Shown in pieces: positions 44,541 to 55,859 of a stretch of 64,000 bases of DNA. The notes under the pieces were generated by a model. The model was given only the letters and a program-made list of their open reading frames with translations. It searched no databases and was not told the DNA's origin. Position numbers and translations under genes: made by a program. Source of the DNA: Byssochlamys sp. IMV 00236 (lineage: Eukaryota; Ascomycota; Eurotiomycetes; Eurotiales; Thermoascaceae); NCBI GenBank assembly GCA_001931875.2, contig MSJH02000823.1:224174-288173 (forward strand), read 5' to 3'. How positions within the stretch are numbered: the stretch's first letter is position 1; every line of letters begins with the position of its first letter.

Positions 44541-45458
44541 TCACCAAATACCCAACCACTTCTTAATGGGCCTCCTCTTCCCCTCGAAATCCACGTAGGT
44601 ATTATCCTGCTCCTTGGTTGAACCCGCTATCGGCGAGGCATCGTCCTCAACAGGCCTGCTGCCTGCATCTTCCGGTTCCTCCAGACCATGCGCGATGCGG
44701 TACTGTCGACGCTTCTCGGCGTCCTCGATGCGACGATGGCGCTTCTCGCGAGTCAGCATGGAGTTGTGCTGAACGTGCATCTTGTACACGGAGATGGCCT
44801 GGGAGATGGTGTCGATTGGGTGCGTGAGCAGACCGGACCAGGGTGGGAGGAGATGCGCGAATGGAGAGGTCGCTTTGAAGTTTGTTGTGAAGGTGAATGT
44901 GGCGAGAGTGGTGAGGACCGACTAGATTGTTTCGTGTGTTAGTTTTGTATGTTTTTGATGTGTATTATATGAAATCATGCATTTTTTTTCCCATGGCAGC
45001 CTATGCTTCCAGCTGGAAAAGAAAGAAAAAAAAGGCAACTGAAATAAACTCACCATAGCAATCCAAACATGAATCCACCGACTCGTCAAAAACTTATGCA
45101 TCACCGTCCCCTCTGGAGGGAACATATTCGGATACTTCTTCTTGGCCATCTCCTCCTTCTCTTTCTCCGTCAACGACGGTCCATACTGATACACCGGCGG
45201 GGCGGTCAATTTGCCATTGCGCGTCTGCAGCACCCTTCGCGAGGGATGGGATGGAGGGCGGAACTTGTCCGGCTGCGCGAGGACGCGCGCTTTGCCTTCA
45301 TCGGTCGCGGAGGAGCGTCTGGATGCGATGGTGGAGAATGCGGAGGAAGAGTGTTTGGTGGTGGTGGTTTTGGTCGTTCGGCGGATGATGAAGTAGCGGA
45401 GTGTCAATGGGGAGATGCCTCGCGGGAGGAGGAACTGGGGGATTGCAGTTGTTGCCAT
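44541..45458 (-). CDS. Predicted mitochondrial inner-membrane protein, 261 aa, two exons
   Basis: Exons 45458-45054 and 44921-44541 join in frame through GTGAGT..CTAG. The N-terminus (MATTAIPQFLLPRGISPLTLR..., no acidic residues, many Arg/Ser/Thr) is a typical mitochondrial presequence. A conserved-looking block follows (LTAPPVYQYGPSLTEKEKEE, KKKYPNMFPPEGTVMHKFLTS). One or two membrane segments span the exon junction (RWIHVWIAMSVLTTLATFTF). A charged, coiled C-terminal helix (LTREKRHRRIEDAEKRRQYR) and a soluble tail complete it. I believe it is conserved in filamentous fungi but cannot name a family or function. An ATCACGTGAT palindrome lies 130 bp upstream. Confidence 0.82.
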
Positions 45459-45587
45459 GATTGGGATGATAATTGCCCTGTATGAAGGGCCTTGGGGGGT
45501 ATGTTCCTTTGGGCTGCTCGGAGTTGGCTACCTGGGATTGTTCAAGGCGGAGTGATTTTCTTTCTCCGCGCGGATGTTGGAGGGAGC

Positions 45588-45597
45588 ATCACGTGAT
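45588..45597. promoter_or_regulatory. ATCACGTGAT palindrome
   Basis: A perfect 10-bp palindrome about 130 bp before the start of the mitochondrial membrane protein gene. Same core as at 27135-27144. Confidence 0.5.
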
Positions 45598-46477
45598 ACG
45601 ATTACGATGACATTGTAGAGTAGAGTAAGGTACTGCAGTAGTCATTACTACTATAGATAGATTCATAATTATTATGCTTCCACGTATGGACTTTCTACCT
45701 ATATCTATGCTCGAGATGGCAGTTCTTTTACTATTCCAGCGACAGGCCTATGATGGAGAATCCGTGAGACCTTGGGGTGAGCTCAACAGCTCATGAGCTA
45801 TGTGGTTAGTTATGTATTACAGCTTGGCAATCTGGCTAGATACTTGCAATAATATCTATGGGAAATTCTCTTCGTGATGCGATCGGGAACTTGTCTTGTC
45901 AGATTGCATCACATATTATTATCGCTGGGAAGAAGAATGGAGGCTGCCAACAAATTCCAGACGGCGGAATAGAAGACCATAGATAGCTGTCGACCGGGAG
46001 AAAGGGAGAGAGAAGTGAATTACCCGGGACGGGCTGAGGCGGATTGCTCAACGGGGTTTAGCAGAGTGGAGTGAGATAATTCGAGAAGAATGGCAAATGG
46101 CCGGACAGGCATTTGCAACGGCCACTGGAAAGGGGCGCCATCGAGTCGTAAACTAGATAATAATAATTAACAGCGCCTTTTCACTACTTGCTGGAGAGCT
46201 TCTTCCGTTGCCCGTGGTGAGGTCATTGGGCCCGAGTGATATCCGACAGGACCGGACGGAGAGACCAGCTGAACAAGACAGTGATAATGAGAGTCTGGGG
46301 ACTGTCTGAGCGCATTTTAATAGTGAATATAATATAATATAACCTACAATAAATAATTCTCATCCAGAACAGCAGAATAATAATAATAAAAAGAAGCAGA
46401 ATCGCCGGGATCTCAAGCATACAAGAAAACTGGCGCATTTCCCGGTCGCGCCCGTCGGCTGAATCATCGTCGGTCTG

Positions 46478-46482
46478 ATTGG
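46478..46482 (-). promoter_or_regulatory. CCAAT box upstream of cytochrome c
   Basis: A CCAAT pentamer on the minus strand, 212 bp before the cytochrome c start. The Hap/CBC complex binds CCAAT and controls respiratory genes in fungi; function here is inferred. Confidence 0.35.
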
Positions 46483-46693
46483 CCTGCTGGCGGTCACGGG
46501 AGGCGAGGACGGGCGCAGTGCGTTCATCGCCAGGGAATCGCCTACAAATTCTCGCCGGCCGCAGAAAATCTTGCCATCCTGTCTTTCTCCATTGATTTCT
46601 GCCTCAATTGCGATCCCCCTGTGGATATTGTAACTTTCGTGCCGTCTCCTCTCTTGTTGTATTCTACTCTCACACTCCCCTTCGACTTTCACA

Positions 46694-47644
46694 ATGGGCA
46701 AGGACGCCGGTTTCCAGGATGGTAAGTTAACTCGTCGCTGTCTTCCCTTTACCTACCTCGCCTACCTGAGCGGACGCCCCGGCTAGCTCGCTTTGCGCCG
46801 TGAATTCAACGGGCGGTTGTCGCGGTGAGATTCAACTCAATGGCAGTGAAAGCTGTGACAAAGAGAGAGCTCGACCGGTCAGCCATGGGGTTCCGGAGGG
46901 TTGACAATTGCACGCTGCCTTCGAACCCATCCGGATCGCATTCTCGTGCCCGTCTTCACTCGTCCGCCATTGGCCCGTCTCTGTTCCTGCGATCAAAGAG
47001 CAAAGCCAGTTACTACACTACTGCTGCCATTGTCGATGGACACGGCGTGGATATCGATCGTCATCGCGGAGCGCGAGGCGCAACTCGAGCTAGCCGGGGA
47101 GACGGAGAAAATCAAACAGAACGCTGACCCGACTGCTGCCACAGGTGACGCCAGCAAGGGTGCCAACCTCTTCAAGGTGAGTTTGATATGAATGCGATAG
47201 ACGTCGTCGTCTCTGAGCGCAGTCGCTAACCTCCGTGACAGACCCGTTGCGCGCAGTGCCACACTGTCGAGGCCGACGGCGCCAACAAGGTCGGCCCCAA
47301 GCTCCACGGTCTGTTTGGCCGTAAGACCGGTTCCGTTGAGGGCTACTCCTACACCGACGCCAACAAGCAGGCCGGTGTTGAGTGGAACGAGCAGACTCTG
47401 GTATGTACCGTGCACTTCCCGTCTGTCGCCGGACCCGCCCGGGACACAGGACTGACCAGCTTGCAGTTCGAGTACCTCGAGAACCCCAAGAAGTACATCC
47501 CCGGTACCAAGATGGCCTTCGGTGGTCTGAAGAAGAACAAGGACCGCAACGACCTGATCACGTATGTGCGACCCGGATTTTTCGTCTTCGGCCTAATACT
47601 GACTCGTTGCTTTCTGCAGCTACCTCCGCGAGGCTACCAAATAA
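46694..47644 (+). CDS. cycA: Cytochrome c, 112 aa, five exons
   Basis: The soluble haem protein of the intermembrane space that carries electrons from complex III to complex IV. Exons 46694-46721, 47145-47176, 47242-47400, 47467-47561 and 47620-47644 join in frame. The haem-binding motif CAQCH is at residues 23-27 and the axial Met in [10 protein letters not shown] at about 89. [21 protein letters not shown] and the final helix LREATK are standard. The N-terminal extension [20 protein letters not shown] is of fungal type. The first intron (46722-47144) is 423 nt, far longer than the other three (58-66 nt). The first exon is short, but GTAAGT and the ACAG acceptor fit, and no better start precedes exon 2. 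Confidence 0.95.
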
Positions 47645-49326
47645 ATGACCTAATTTCATGTTCATGTCGCCCGCCATGATTTTTCTTGTGTGACAACCTC
47701 TTTTGATGACCTTCTGCCGCCGATTCTCCTGGGCGTTCGGTGGGAAGGCCGTGCGGACCAGACCGGAGAGGGCCTGTAACATTACTACCATCCACCAGCT
47801 TTTATTTCCTCTATTCTTGAATAGATCATGACTTCTGTTGCTGTGCTTCATTCAGCTGGGCGGTCGGAAAAGGGATGCGTTATAGAAGCCATTTCCACTG
47901 CGTTTTTTGCATTTGCCTATGTGGTTTGGTTCCCGTGTATTATGTGTATCCCCTCGAGAAACAAACAGTATAATGAATAGATTCTCCTCTCATGACTTAT
48001 CTTAGTGTGTCCCGCCTTAATTCCCCAGATTATGTCGCGCGCGTCATTGTGGCGACAACAACAAGACGATCGATTCTCCGGTCAATCATGACACAGCTCG
48101 AAGACAAGGTCGGCCACTTGTACACCCCGATCCGGCTGCTATTTCTATTGCTATTGCTATTGCTATTGCTGGCTGGCTGGCTGCTGGGTTCCTCTGGAGA
48201 GCAATGCACATACGCACTTACCGATGGTTCCAGAACGCGACGACTGCACCATCCCGACAAATCCATGCAGGATCTTGCTGTGATCGGGAGGAGAGCAGAT
48301 AAGATAAAGAAAATCGTCCGCAGTAGAAGCGTTTGCCTTACCATCGGGCTCATCCCGATTCCCGATGGTCCAGACGATCTCTCCCGCGGGGAAGCAGAAA
48401 CTGGGTTGGCAGTGTCTGGGATACGCTCACTGGCGCTTCTTTTCTTAGCTGTCACAACACCCTCTGTCCATTCAGCATTATTGGACCAGCCACCACCTTA
48501 AACTTCGCTTCCAGCCCGTCGCTGCGTTGGACGATCATCCAGCCAGGGATGCGCTGCAATGGACTGCCGACGCCATGCGAGGGACGCCAGAGGAAGACGG
48601 CATCCCTTCAATGCCCCTTCGTTTACCCGAACCCATGAGGCCGTCTGGCTGGATGACGACGGTCTATACTCAATCCAGGACTAGACCATCGCAGTCTCTC
48701 TCTCCAGCGCCATCAGCAGGACGACGAGACAGCCAGTAGCAGGCCAGACACCACTGGAGAGGAGGGGGAATCTCTGTCGGATGTGTCCTGCATCGACCCA
48801 GGAATGACAAGACGATTTGATTTGAATCCATACATGCCCGGCCAGCTATTACTACGTACTGTACCTGCGACCTCTCACCATCTGTGTCTCATCGGAAAGT
48901 ATTCCTTATTTCCTACTTCCTGCTGTCTTAAACCATCTAACTACTTCACGATCCCCAGGCACAAAGGCCACACAGCGGCCCAGGGTCTCTTCTGGACGAA
49001 GTGGGACAACGGGATTCTTAGCCAGCATCCTCTGCAGACACAGGACGATTCACAGTTGGGCTGTTCTCGCTAGTTCGTTCGTTTCTGCGCTAAACGCTAA
49101 CTGGCGGTGGCCGACAGCTCAGAGGAGGGACCACAGGGACGATCGCTCGACCTTATCGCCCGGGGCCCCTCAAGTACCATTCCCAGTGTACTGTACTTAC
49201 ACTCTACCAACACCTCTCTGTCTCTCTCTCCCTCTCTCTTTCTCTCCGCCTGCTCTCCCTGCGAACGTTCTCAGAGAGAAAGGAACATCCCTTGATTATC
49301 GATCACGGCGCACGGCGCAGCGCGTC
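47645..49326. other. Intergenic between cytochrome c and the unassigned membrane protein
   Basis: No supported gene. Contains a hexanucleotide (TATTGC)n run passing into (GGCT)n at about 48139-48185, and a CT-rich stretch at about 49199-49258 just before the next start. Short frames (such as 47992-48501) lack domains. Confidence 0.5.
48139..48185. repeat. Compound microsatellite (TATTGC)n-(GGCT)n
   Basis: About four to five hexamer units followed by four GGCT-type units. Confidence 0.8.
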
Positions 49327-51252
49327 ATGATGGACGAGTTGGACAACGTATTTGACGATCATCCCTCCCTTGATGCCTCGCTGGAGGACTTTGAGGCCAA
49401 CAGCAACAATGTCCACCGCACACCCCTCTTTGGATTGCCCTCGCAGCACTCAGGTTTCCGGGCAGAAGAGTCTGATGGCGATGCGACTTCGACTGCAGGA
49501 GAACCCTGGTCACCCCCAGGCTTTCGGCGACATGATTACGTTCCAGGCAGCGGCTGGTACCGGCACCAGCCTTACTCGCGCAAAGAAGACAACAATCGAT
49601 TGGAGTTGAAGCCGCCCGTTCGCGACAGTCCATCGCAGTCGCGGGAACCCAGTCCACAGTATGAGGATGCGCAGGAGGGGCCAACATCGCCGGGCAAGGA
49701 CGCTGCGCAGGTCGGAGAGCTCGGAGACATCTCGATACCGGCCAATGTGCCGCTCCCTAAGGGGACGGACTCGCCGTTGAAGGGGCGGTCACCTAGCCCG
49801 ACTCCAGCACCCAGAGGGGGCAATGATGGTGACGGCGTCGAGTTTGGGGCGGAGAATCTGAGCAATTGTAAACTCGTCCCTCCTTTGGCCCTGATCCTGT
49901 CTGGCTCGGGATAACTAACGAGGAAAGATATCCGCTTTGCCGTACGGGCGGAAGTCCAGCACCGTGAACCGTTTGTCGCATTGTTTAACTATGCGCGATC
50001 CAAGTTCGACAGCATGACAAGCTCGAAATCGACGACGACGCTGTCCGTCATCGTTGCGCTGCTCTCGATTGCTTTCATGCGGGCCCTGTTTCTTCCTCCC
50101 GTGCCGCAAGCGGTGCCCGACTTGGTCAAACTCTCTGGCCTGGCGCGTTCCTTTGAGCCATTGATATACTATTCGGAGAATGGCGTGCAGCAGATTGGCA
50201 CTCTGCAGGAGACAGGGGTTGCGGTTTGGGACCTGGGGGAGTCCGTACGCGGGACCAACATGACCAGTGCTCCGCTTATCGTGCGCGAACTGGACGAACT
50301 GTCTGAATCTCTCAAGACTTTGTCGCTGGAGCTCACGCGATTCTTTGCGAACGTTGATTCTGACATCGACTCCATCCTGATCGTAATGGACTGGGCCAAG
50401 CGCGAACTGGAGTCATTGTCCTCGCAGCCGCCCAGTGCGATACCAAGCATTGTATATGATAATTTACATACAATGCTCTCGCGGTTAGGAGCTCTGGAGC
50501 GGATTTCGGCCACCGTAGGCGATGCAGAACCCAGTGATCTCTCCACAACCACCCCTACGATGCTGGGCCATATCGTGATGGCCGTCTTTGGACCGACCTC
50601 TGCGCAGCGGACGAGAGCCACTCTGACGCGGACGTTCACAGAGTTTCTCTCCGTGCTCGAAGAGTCAATTAACAGCGAATTGACACACTCCACGGCACTG
50701 TTTGCCCTTTTTGAAGCCATTGACCGGCAGTTCCTGAATCTACAACGTACAGTCGTCCGTGAGTCGGATGCGCAAGAGCGTGCGGAAGGCGAAATGCTTA
50801 GTTCGCTATGGACCCGGGTTCTGGGTCCTGATGCGGCGATGGTGCGCAAGTATGAAAAGAACAAGCGACTCCTGGCCAGTGTTCGCAGCCGCACCGTCGC
50901 GAATAAGCATCTGCTCATGGACCACCGTGGTCGACTGCTGACGCTCAAGGTCGGCCTTGAGACCCTCCGTCGGAAACTGGTGAGTCCACTGGTACGTCGG
51001 AACGATTCGGTCAGCTTCATGGGTATCGATGGCGCGAATAGCCGGAATGCCGGCAGGACCCTGACTCCTGTCGAAGCTGTGGTTGAGGGTCAGATCCGGG
51101 GCTTGGAGGGCGCATACGACTACCTCCGTGCCGTGCGCGAAAAGCAGAAGGCCAAGCTGATGGAAATGGTATATGGATCTGGGAGAAGAGTGCCTGGGAG
51201 CTCAACACTGCCGACCCCTGAACCGGAGCAGGAAGTCATCGAGGAGAGGTGA
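49327..51252 (+). CDS. Unassigned single-pass membrane protein with coiled-coil-like C-terminal region, 621 aa
   Basis: Exons 49327-49867 and 49928-51252 join in frame (GTAAAC..AAAG). Residues 1 to about 180 are acidic and Ser/Pro-rich, without structure. IRFAVRAEVQHREPFVALFNYARSKFD follows, then one hydrophobic segment TTTLSVIVALLSIAFMRALFL (about 215-235). The C-terminal 380 residues are long alternating charged/hydrophobic helices (for example LDELSESLKTLSLELTRFF, KYEKNKRLLASVRSR), suggesting coiled coils in one compartment. There is no signal peptide, so the topology is probably N-cytosolic with a single anchor in the ER, nuclear or outer mitochondrial membrane. I recognise no named family. 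The start is the first of two adjacent ATGs. Confidence 0.8.
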
Positions 51253-52661
51253 GGCTATCAGCGCGAAAAAAGAAAGATGCTGATCTGGCTCCTTGTTTTC
51301 GTTTCTTGTCTCCTGATTAGGGCGTTTATACTCATCAATACCCCATCTTGTTTCCCCGACGGACTGCATAGTATAATGTCTCCTTTGCTTCTCTTGGCCA
51401 TGGACTCCCCTCCCCGGTCCATGGTTCCAAAGCAGCTCCGTTGACAAAACTCCTCTTTGCATTTACCACGGGTTGTCCCCTATTTTTGCACTTCATGGAT
51501 GGGAAAGGGTGTTGTCGGCGAGTTGTGCTTGATGGCCTTCTGTTCTTATTCTCTTTCAGTCCTGGCCCGGTCACTGGCGTCTCGAGAGATTGGTACCATC
51601 ATCGGATTCCGGCGATCGAGAGACACATTTTTTCACGGCGAAAGCGACGGATATTGAATTGGGCTTTACAACAACGGGGAAATGGCGCAACATAGTTATC
51701 ACTTGTGTGGATTTTCATGCTGATCTTTTTCTGTTTGATTTTTTTTTCAAATCGTGTTGATCTAATGTAATCCACCTCCCATGTTTTCGATCTCATCGTC
51801 TCTTTCTAACTTGACCCTCACCCTACCCTTCCCATATACACATCGGGCCGGATTGAATCATTCATTCATGGGCCCGCGGGGTCTAGTGATTGTGATTGAT
51901 GGATGGATGCATTGGAATTGTTCTGTAGTATCTTCTGTCTTGCAATTTTAGAAGAACAGTTACATTAACAAATCCTGATATCTTTCCAAAGAGCTTGATG
52001 TCCTCTACCTATCTACCTAGCTACCTTCTACATAACCGCTGCACATAGTTAATACCTATCTAGAGTACATAGCATCCACACGCACTATCGAAAGACGCGT
52101 ATGGTAATATTAACTCCTAGAGTCTCTCACCTTTTTCTTCTTCCTGTCTAGCAATCGACCATGCAACATATGGGGAATGGGAATATGTAATGTATTTGTT
52201 TTTCTATTCCATCTCTCTCAACAGAGCAAGTATAACTTTCATCGTAGAAGGGTAGTTTACAGTTAGTTAGGTAGTTAGTTTCAAGATAAGATTGAAATGA
52301 GCATGAACAAAGAAAACACAAAGCAAACCACTGAAAAAGAGGAAGAGAAAACAAAAAGAGAAAACGCCGTCCCAGATGCAAAGCTTGTTTTCAGGCTCTT
52401 CGCTCTTCCTTTTTTCTTTGCCCCCCCTTTGGTTGTAGCCCTTTCGAATAATCTAAAGAAGATAAGACCAGACCCTGTGAGTTTAAAATGTCGTATCGTT
52501 TGTGTGTCGGGTTTTGGGTCCCAATGACAACTTCAAGTCGCTTCTTTCGCTTCTCTCGAACTTCGCTGGTGCTCTCTTCCTTATCCCCGTAATTTCGTAC
52601 TGTTCATAGTTTTGTTCCTTTTTTTATTGACTTGTGTATATTCTGGTCTCTCTCTCTTTCT
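51253..52661. other. 3' region between convergent genes
   Basis: A 1.4 kb stretch with T-rich tracts and stacked TAG/CTA-like repeats (CTACCTATCTACCTAGCTACC near 52005-52025). No gene is supported on either strand. Confidence 0.5.
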
Positions 52662-53860
52662 TCAGAATCCGTAACCGCTCTGTCCATACGGCGTGGCTCC
52701 ATATGGCGTCGTGCCACCTACGCCTCCCCAGGCGCTTGTGGCACCATTAGCATAAGCCGTGAAGCCGCCATCGATACCCTCGGGAGGCTCATATGCGTCA
52801 GGACTGCGGACGCCGCCCATCATGTCTTCATCTTCAGCGACGCCGTTGCGGTCGCCATCTCCGCTGCCCGTAAGGGCGGAGATGACGGAGGCGAGCTTCC
52901 TTTGTAGGACGACGATACCCTGCTGGATGATAGCGTCTGGATCGAGGTTGCCGACGCTCTCAACGTCGACGTAGAAAGTGGTTGGTTGGGCGTCGTAGTC
53001 GAATGGCTGATCGGGAGCCGCGGGTGGTTCCCAGGCTGCGTTCTGAGAGACGGGCCTGAATTATATAAAAAGTCCTGTTATTATACGCGCTCGTCGTCTG
53101 ACCCTCCAGTGAGATAATATATACGTACCACTCCTTGATAGGATCCTCCTCGTACCAGTAGTCCACATGGCGGAGGTTGTTATGCGGATCATACTCGAAC
53201 CCAACCGCCGCCGTGGGCGCCCACTTCGCATGCTCCTTAGCAATTCCCTTCTTCGCAATACAAGTCATCTTAAGCTCCTGGCCCCTTCGCAACTTGGCGA
53301 TGATCGGTCCCTTGCCCTCGGGATCCGTAATGACCGGGCTCCCTACCCACTCGTTCGCGCGCTCGCTGCTGACGACTAGATCGCGCGCATACACCGGCAT
53401 GACCTCGTCGCCCGTGCAGCGCGCATGCAGCGTCAGCGTCACACTGCATCGTGCGCAGTGGTTCTCGCAGTCGCAGTCGCGCGTGTACTCGACGTCTTGG
53501 TCGCAGTTCTTGGAGTTCAGCGGGATGAGACCGAGACGGTGCGCGAGAAACTCGTCCGGGAGGACAGAGGTGTTGGCTTCGATCTCAACCAAGTCGATGG
53601 CCATCGTGGGGACTTCAGCGAGAATCGCCCGCCGTAAAGAGTTGGCGAAGGCAAGATCGACGGAGCTCAGTTTGAAGTCTACTCTGTAGGGCTCGGCCTG
53701 GGAAGGGAGAATATGTTAGTCCCAGCCAATGCATCCGGTGTTGGCTCCGTAATCTGTGAGTGACTCGAGGTTGTTGAAGGAATGCAGAGATGGGAAGATC
53801 CTATACCTCTCGAACCGTCACCTGAGGCCCCGTGGGCTCAATGTCCATCTCATAATCCAT
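52662..53860 (-). CDS. rpb3: RNA polymerase II subunit Rpb3, 338 aa, three exons
   Basis: The alpha-like subunit that with Rpb11 nucleates Pol II assembly. Exons 53860-53807, 53697-53129 and 53055-52662 join in frame. [28 protein letters not shown] is the alpha-family dimerisation helix. The Rpb3 zinc site CxCx3Cx2C is [10 protein letters not shown] at residues 93-102. [17 protein letters not shown] and DPIKEWP are typical of fungal Rpb3. The Gly/Tyr-rich tail ([15 protein letters not shown]) is unstructured and contains repeated TPYGA units. The ATG at 53860 begins [18 protein letters not shown], leading directly into the conserved AEPYRVDF. Confidence 0.95.
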
Positions 53861-55180
53861 GATGTGCTAGATGTATTCGCGGCGGCGCGGGTCGCTGACC
53901 ACCTCCGTCGAACGTGCTTTGCGCTTATCTGCCGCTCATGAAAGGAAAGGTGAGTAGAACGTGAAGACCGGACTGGAGACTGCAGTCGATATCTGCGACA
54001 GATCTGGAAGGGAAAGTGGCGGAGATGGGGGTAGTTCGAGTTGATATCGGTCGCCGCCTTGGACTCCCCGAAGTTGAGCTTTAAGTTGCGATCCAAAGAT
54101 CAAGAGCCGCTTTACCTATTCGGGTCATATATCTCAGTCAGATCGAGAACGCTTGACCTATCACTATAGTGGAATAAAAATATTGGACCAGCCTCGTTTA
54201 AATAATGGACTTTCATCTAGAACAGTGCTTCTCATCTATTTGCTGTCGACGTGGAACCTGTAGGCTATGAGTTAGTTGTCTGTATAAGGGGATCCCACTG
54301 CCCATCCTCCCGTTGTCAACCTGGTGAAAAATCCTAGATAACGACTGCTGTCTTTAGGTGTTGAGCATCCAGAGACATTAAATGCAGCATGTCAGATACC
54401 TGGCCAATTTCTAAGAGAGAAAACTGCCACTTAGTTCGATGCAGCGCCTACGTGCCAATGTGCTCACTGAGCTCAATGTAGTTCAGTTGTAGCCAATACC
54501 CAGATTCTCTGGGTCCGCGATATGCAAGGCCTATCTACAATACTTGGAAGGGTGCAATACTACCGGATAATATAGCAAGGGCCCAGGGAAGAAAGCGCTC
54601 GATCAACGGCGACTCGTCGCCTATGCTGAGATCTTCAAATGCTATAGCAAGATCAAGTGGAGAAACCATGGAAGGGGAAACTTTTGACCACAGAAAGCCA
54701 CCGAGCGAGGGTGAGAGATCACACCGAAATGGGCTTGCAAAAGAAATCAAAGCAAAACTCCTTTCCCTGACACCCCGGGTGCGTTAGTAGAACACACTGA
54801 CTAGAAGCCTGACACGTGGCCCCCGATATCTCATGTCCCAACCAGTTAATGGACTGCAGGTTCATGTAGCTCCTCGGATCCCGTTGTCTTCAAATGGATT
54901 TCTGTTTTCTCCTTTTCGTTTTTCTCCCCGCTGCCACGGGTCTATAGTAAAAGCAGTTCTGGCTCGATAGGTAGAACTGTCGTGGGCAATCATCAAATAG
55001 AACGATCTGGAAAGCCATGACAGCCACCCTTATCCACAAAAGCACCATTACATCGCAGCCCTCCGACTCCTGAGGAAGGGAAGATGAATATCAGATCTTT
55101 TTTTCTGTCGTGTGATGTCATAACGAGATCCTCGGTGAAACGGCAACATTGGAGCAGTCAAAAGACCAACTACGCGGTTG
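53861..55180. other. Intergenic between rpb3 and Nudix genes
   Basis: The rpb3 promoter lies at the left, the 3' flank of the Nudix gene at the right. A minus-strand 71-codon frame at 54535-54750 has no known family. A CACGTG core occurs at 54812-54817. Nothing else is supported. Confidence 0.5.
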
Positions 55181-55859
55181 CTATCGTTGGATCGAGCTGC
55201 GATTCAGCGCCTCCAAAAGCTCGGGGCGGCTGATCAATGCAGCAGCAGCTTGGGCATATGTCACCCATTGCCGTTTTCGCTTATGCATTTCTGGCCACTG
55301 CGTCTCTTCGCGATCCACTGTGACCTCGAAGAACTGGTACGAGGCTTTGGGCGCCTGCGAGGTGAGTAGCGTCGAGGGGCGCATATCCGGTATGAGACCC
55401 AAGTCCTTCTGAACCGTGCAGATGACACCAGCTTCCTCCCATGCCTCTCTACAGGCCGCCTGCTGCGCAGTGCCTTCATCAGTCTCCCAACCACCTTTGG
55501 GGAGAACCCATCCTCCAGGCCCGGCAGACTCAATCATAAGGACCTTTGTCTTGTCCGCGGAGAGAGGGACCACACCGGCCACGAGTCTTTCGCCCTTGGA
55601 ACCGTAACCTAGAGAACCACCCAGCACCGGTTAGCATGTATTCTCAGCCCGACAATTTTTAATTATTTATTTTTTTTTCTGAACTGTCCAGCGCAAATTG
55701 GGGGTGTCGCGTCGTTGAGATGACAAGGATGAGGGACCGATCCCTGCTGCAGGGGGCCGAGACGTAAAGTGAAGGGTTGACACGTGCCTGGGGTCAGTTA
55801 AAAAACTCACGTTGATTTGTCCTCCCTGTGCGGGATTCCATAGAGCGACTTTGAGCCAT
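55181..55859 (-). CDS. Nudix hydrolase, diphosphoinositol-polyphosphate phosphohydrolase-like, 158 aa
   Basis: Exons 55859-55811 and 55608-55181 join in frame through a 202-nt intron, giving MAQSRSMESRTGRTNQRYGS. The Nudix box Gx5Ex7REUxEExGU is present as GGWETDEG...REAWEEAG (about residues 55-77), with KVLMIES and GGWVLPKGG before it. The GGWVLPKGGxE core and the size fit the DIPP/Aps1/Ddp1 group, which hydrolyses diphosphoinositol polyphosphates and diadenosine polyphosphates. A C-terminal WVTYAQAAAALISRPELLEAL helix is typical. An alternative translation starting in the retained intron (ending MLGGSLGYGSKG) is less likely, because the spliced form has good consensus sites. Confidence 0.88.

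Larger units (their letters stand above)
45459..46693. promoter_or_regulatory. Divergent promoter region, mitochondrial protein (-) and cytochrome c (+)
   Basis: No gene within. It holds ATCACGTGAT at 45588-45597 near the left gene and inverted CCAAT boxes (ATTGG) at 46225-46229 and 46478-46482 upstream of cytochrome c. Two mitochondrial genes sharing one promoter region is a plausible co-regulation setting. Confidence 0.5.

Noticed and set aside
55178..55607. Nudix protein starting inside its first intron (MLGGSLGYGSK...)
   Set aside because: The spliced form with exon 55859-55811 has good donor and acceptor sites and gives a family-like N-terminus.
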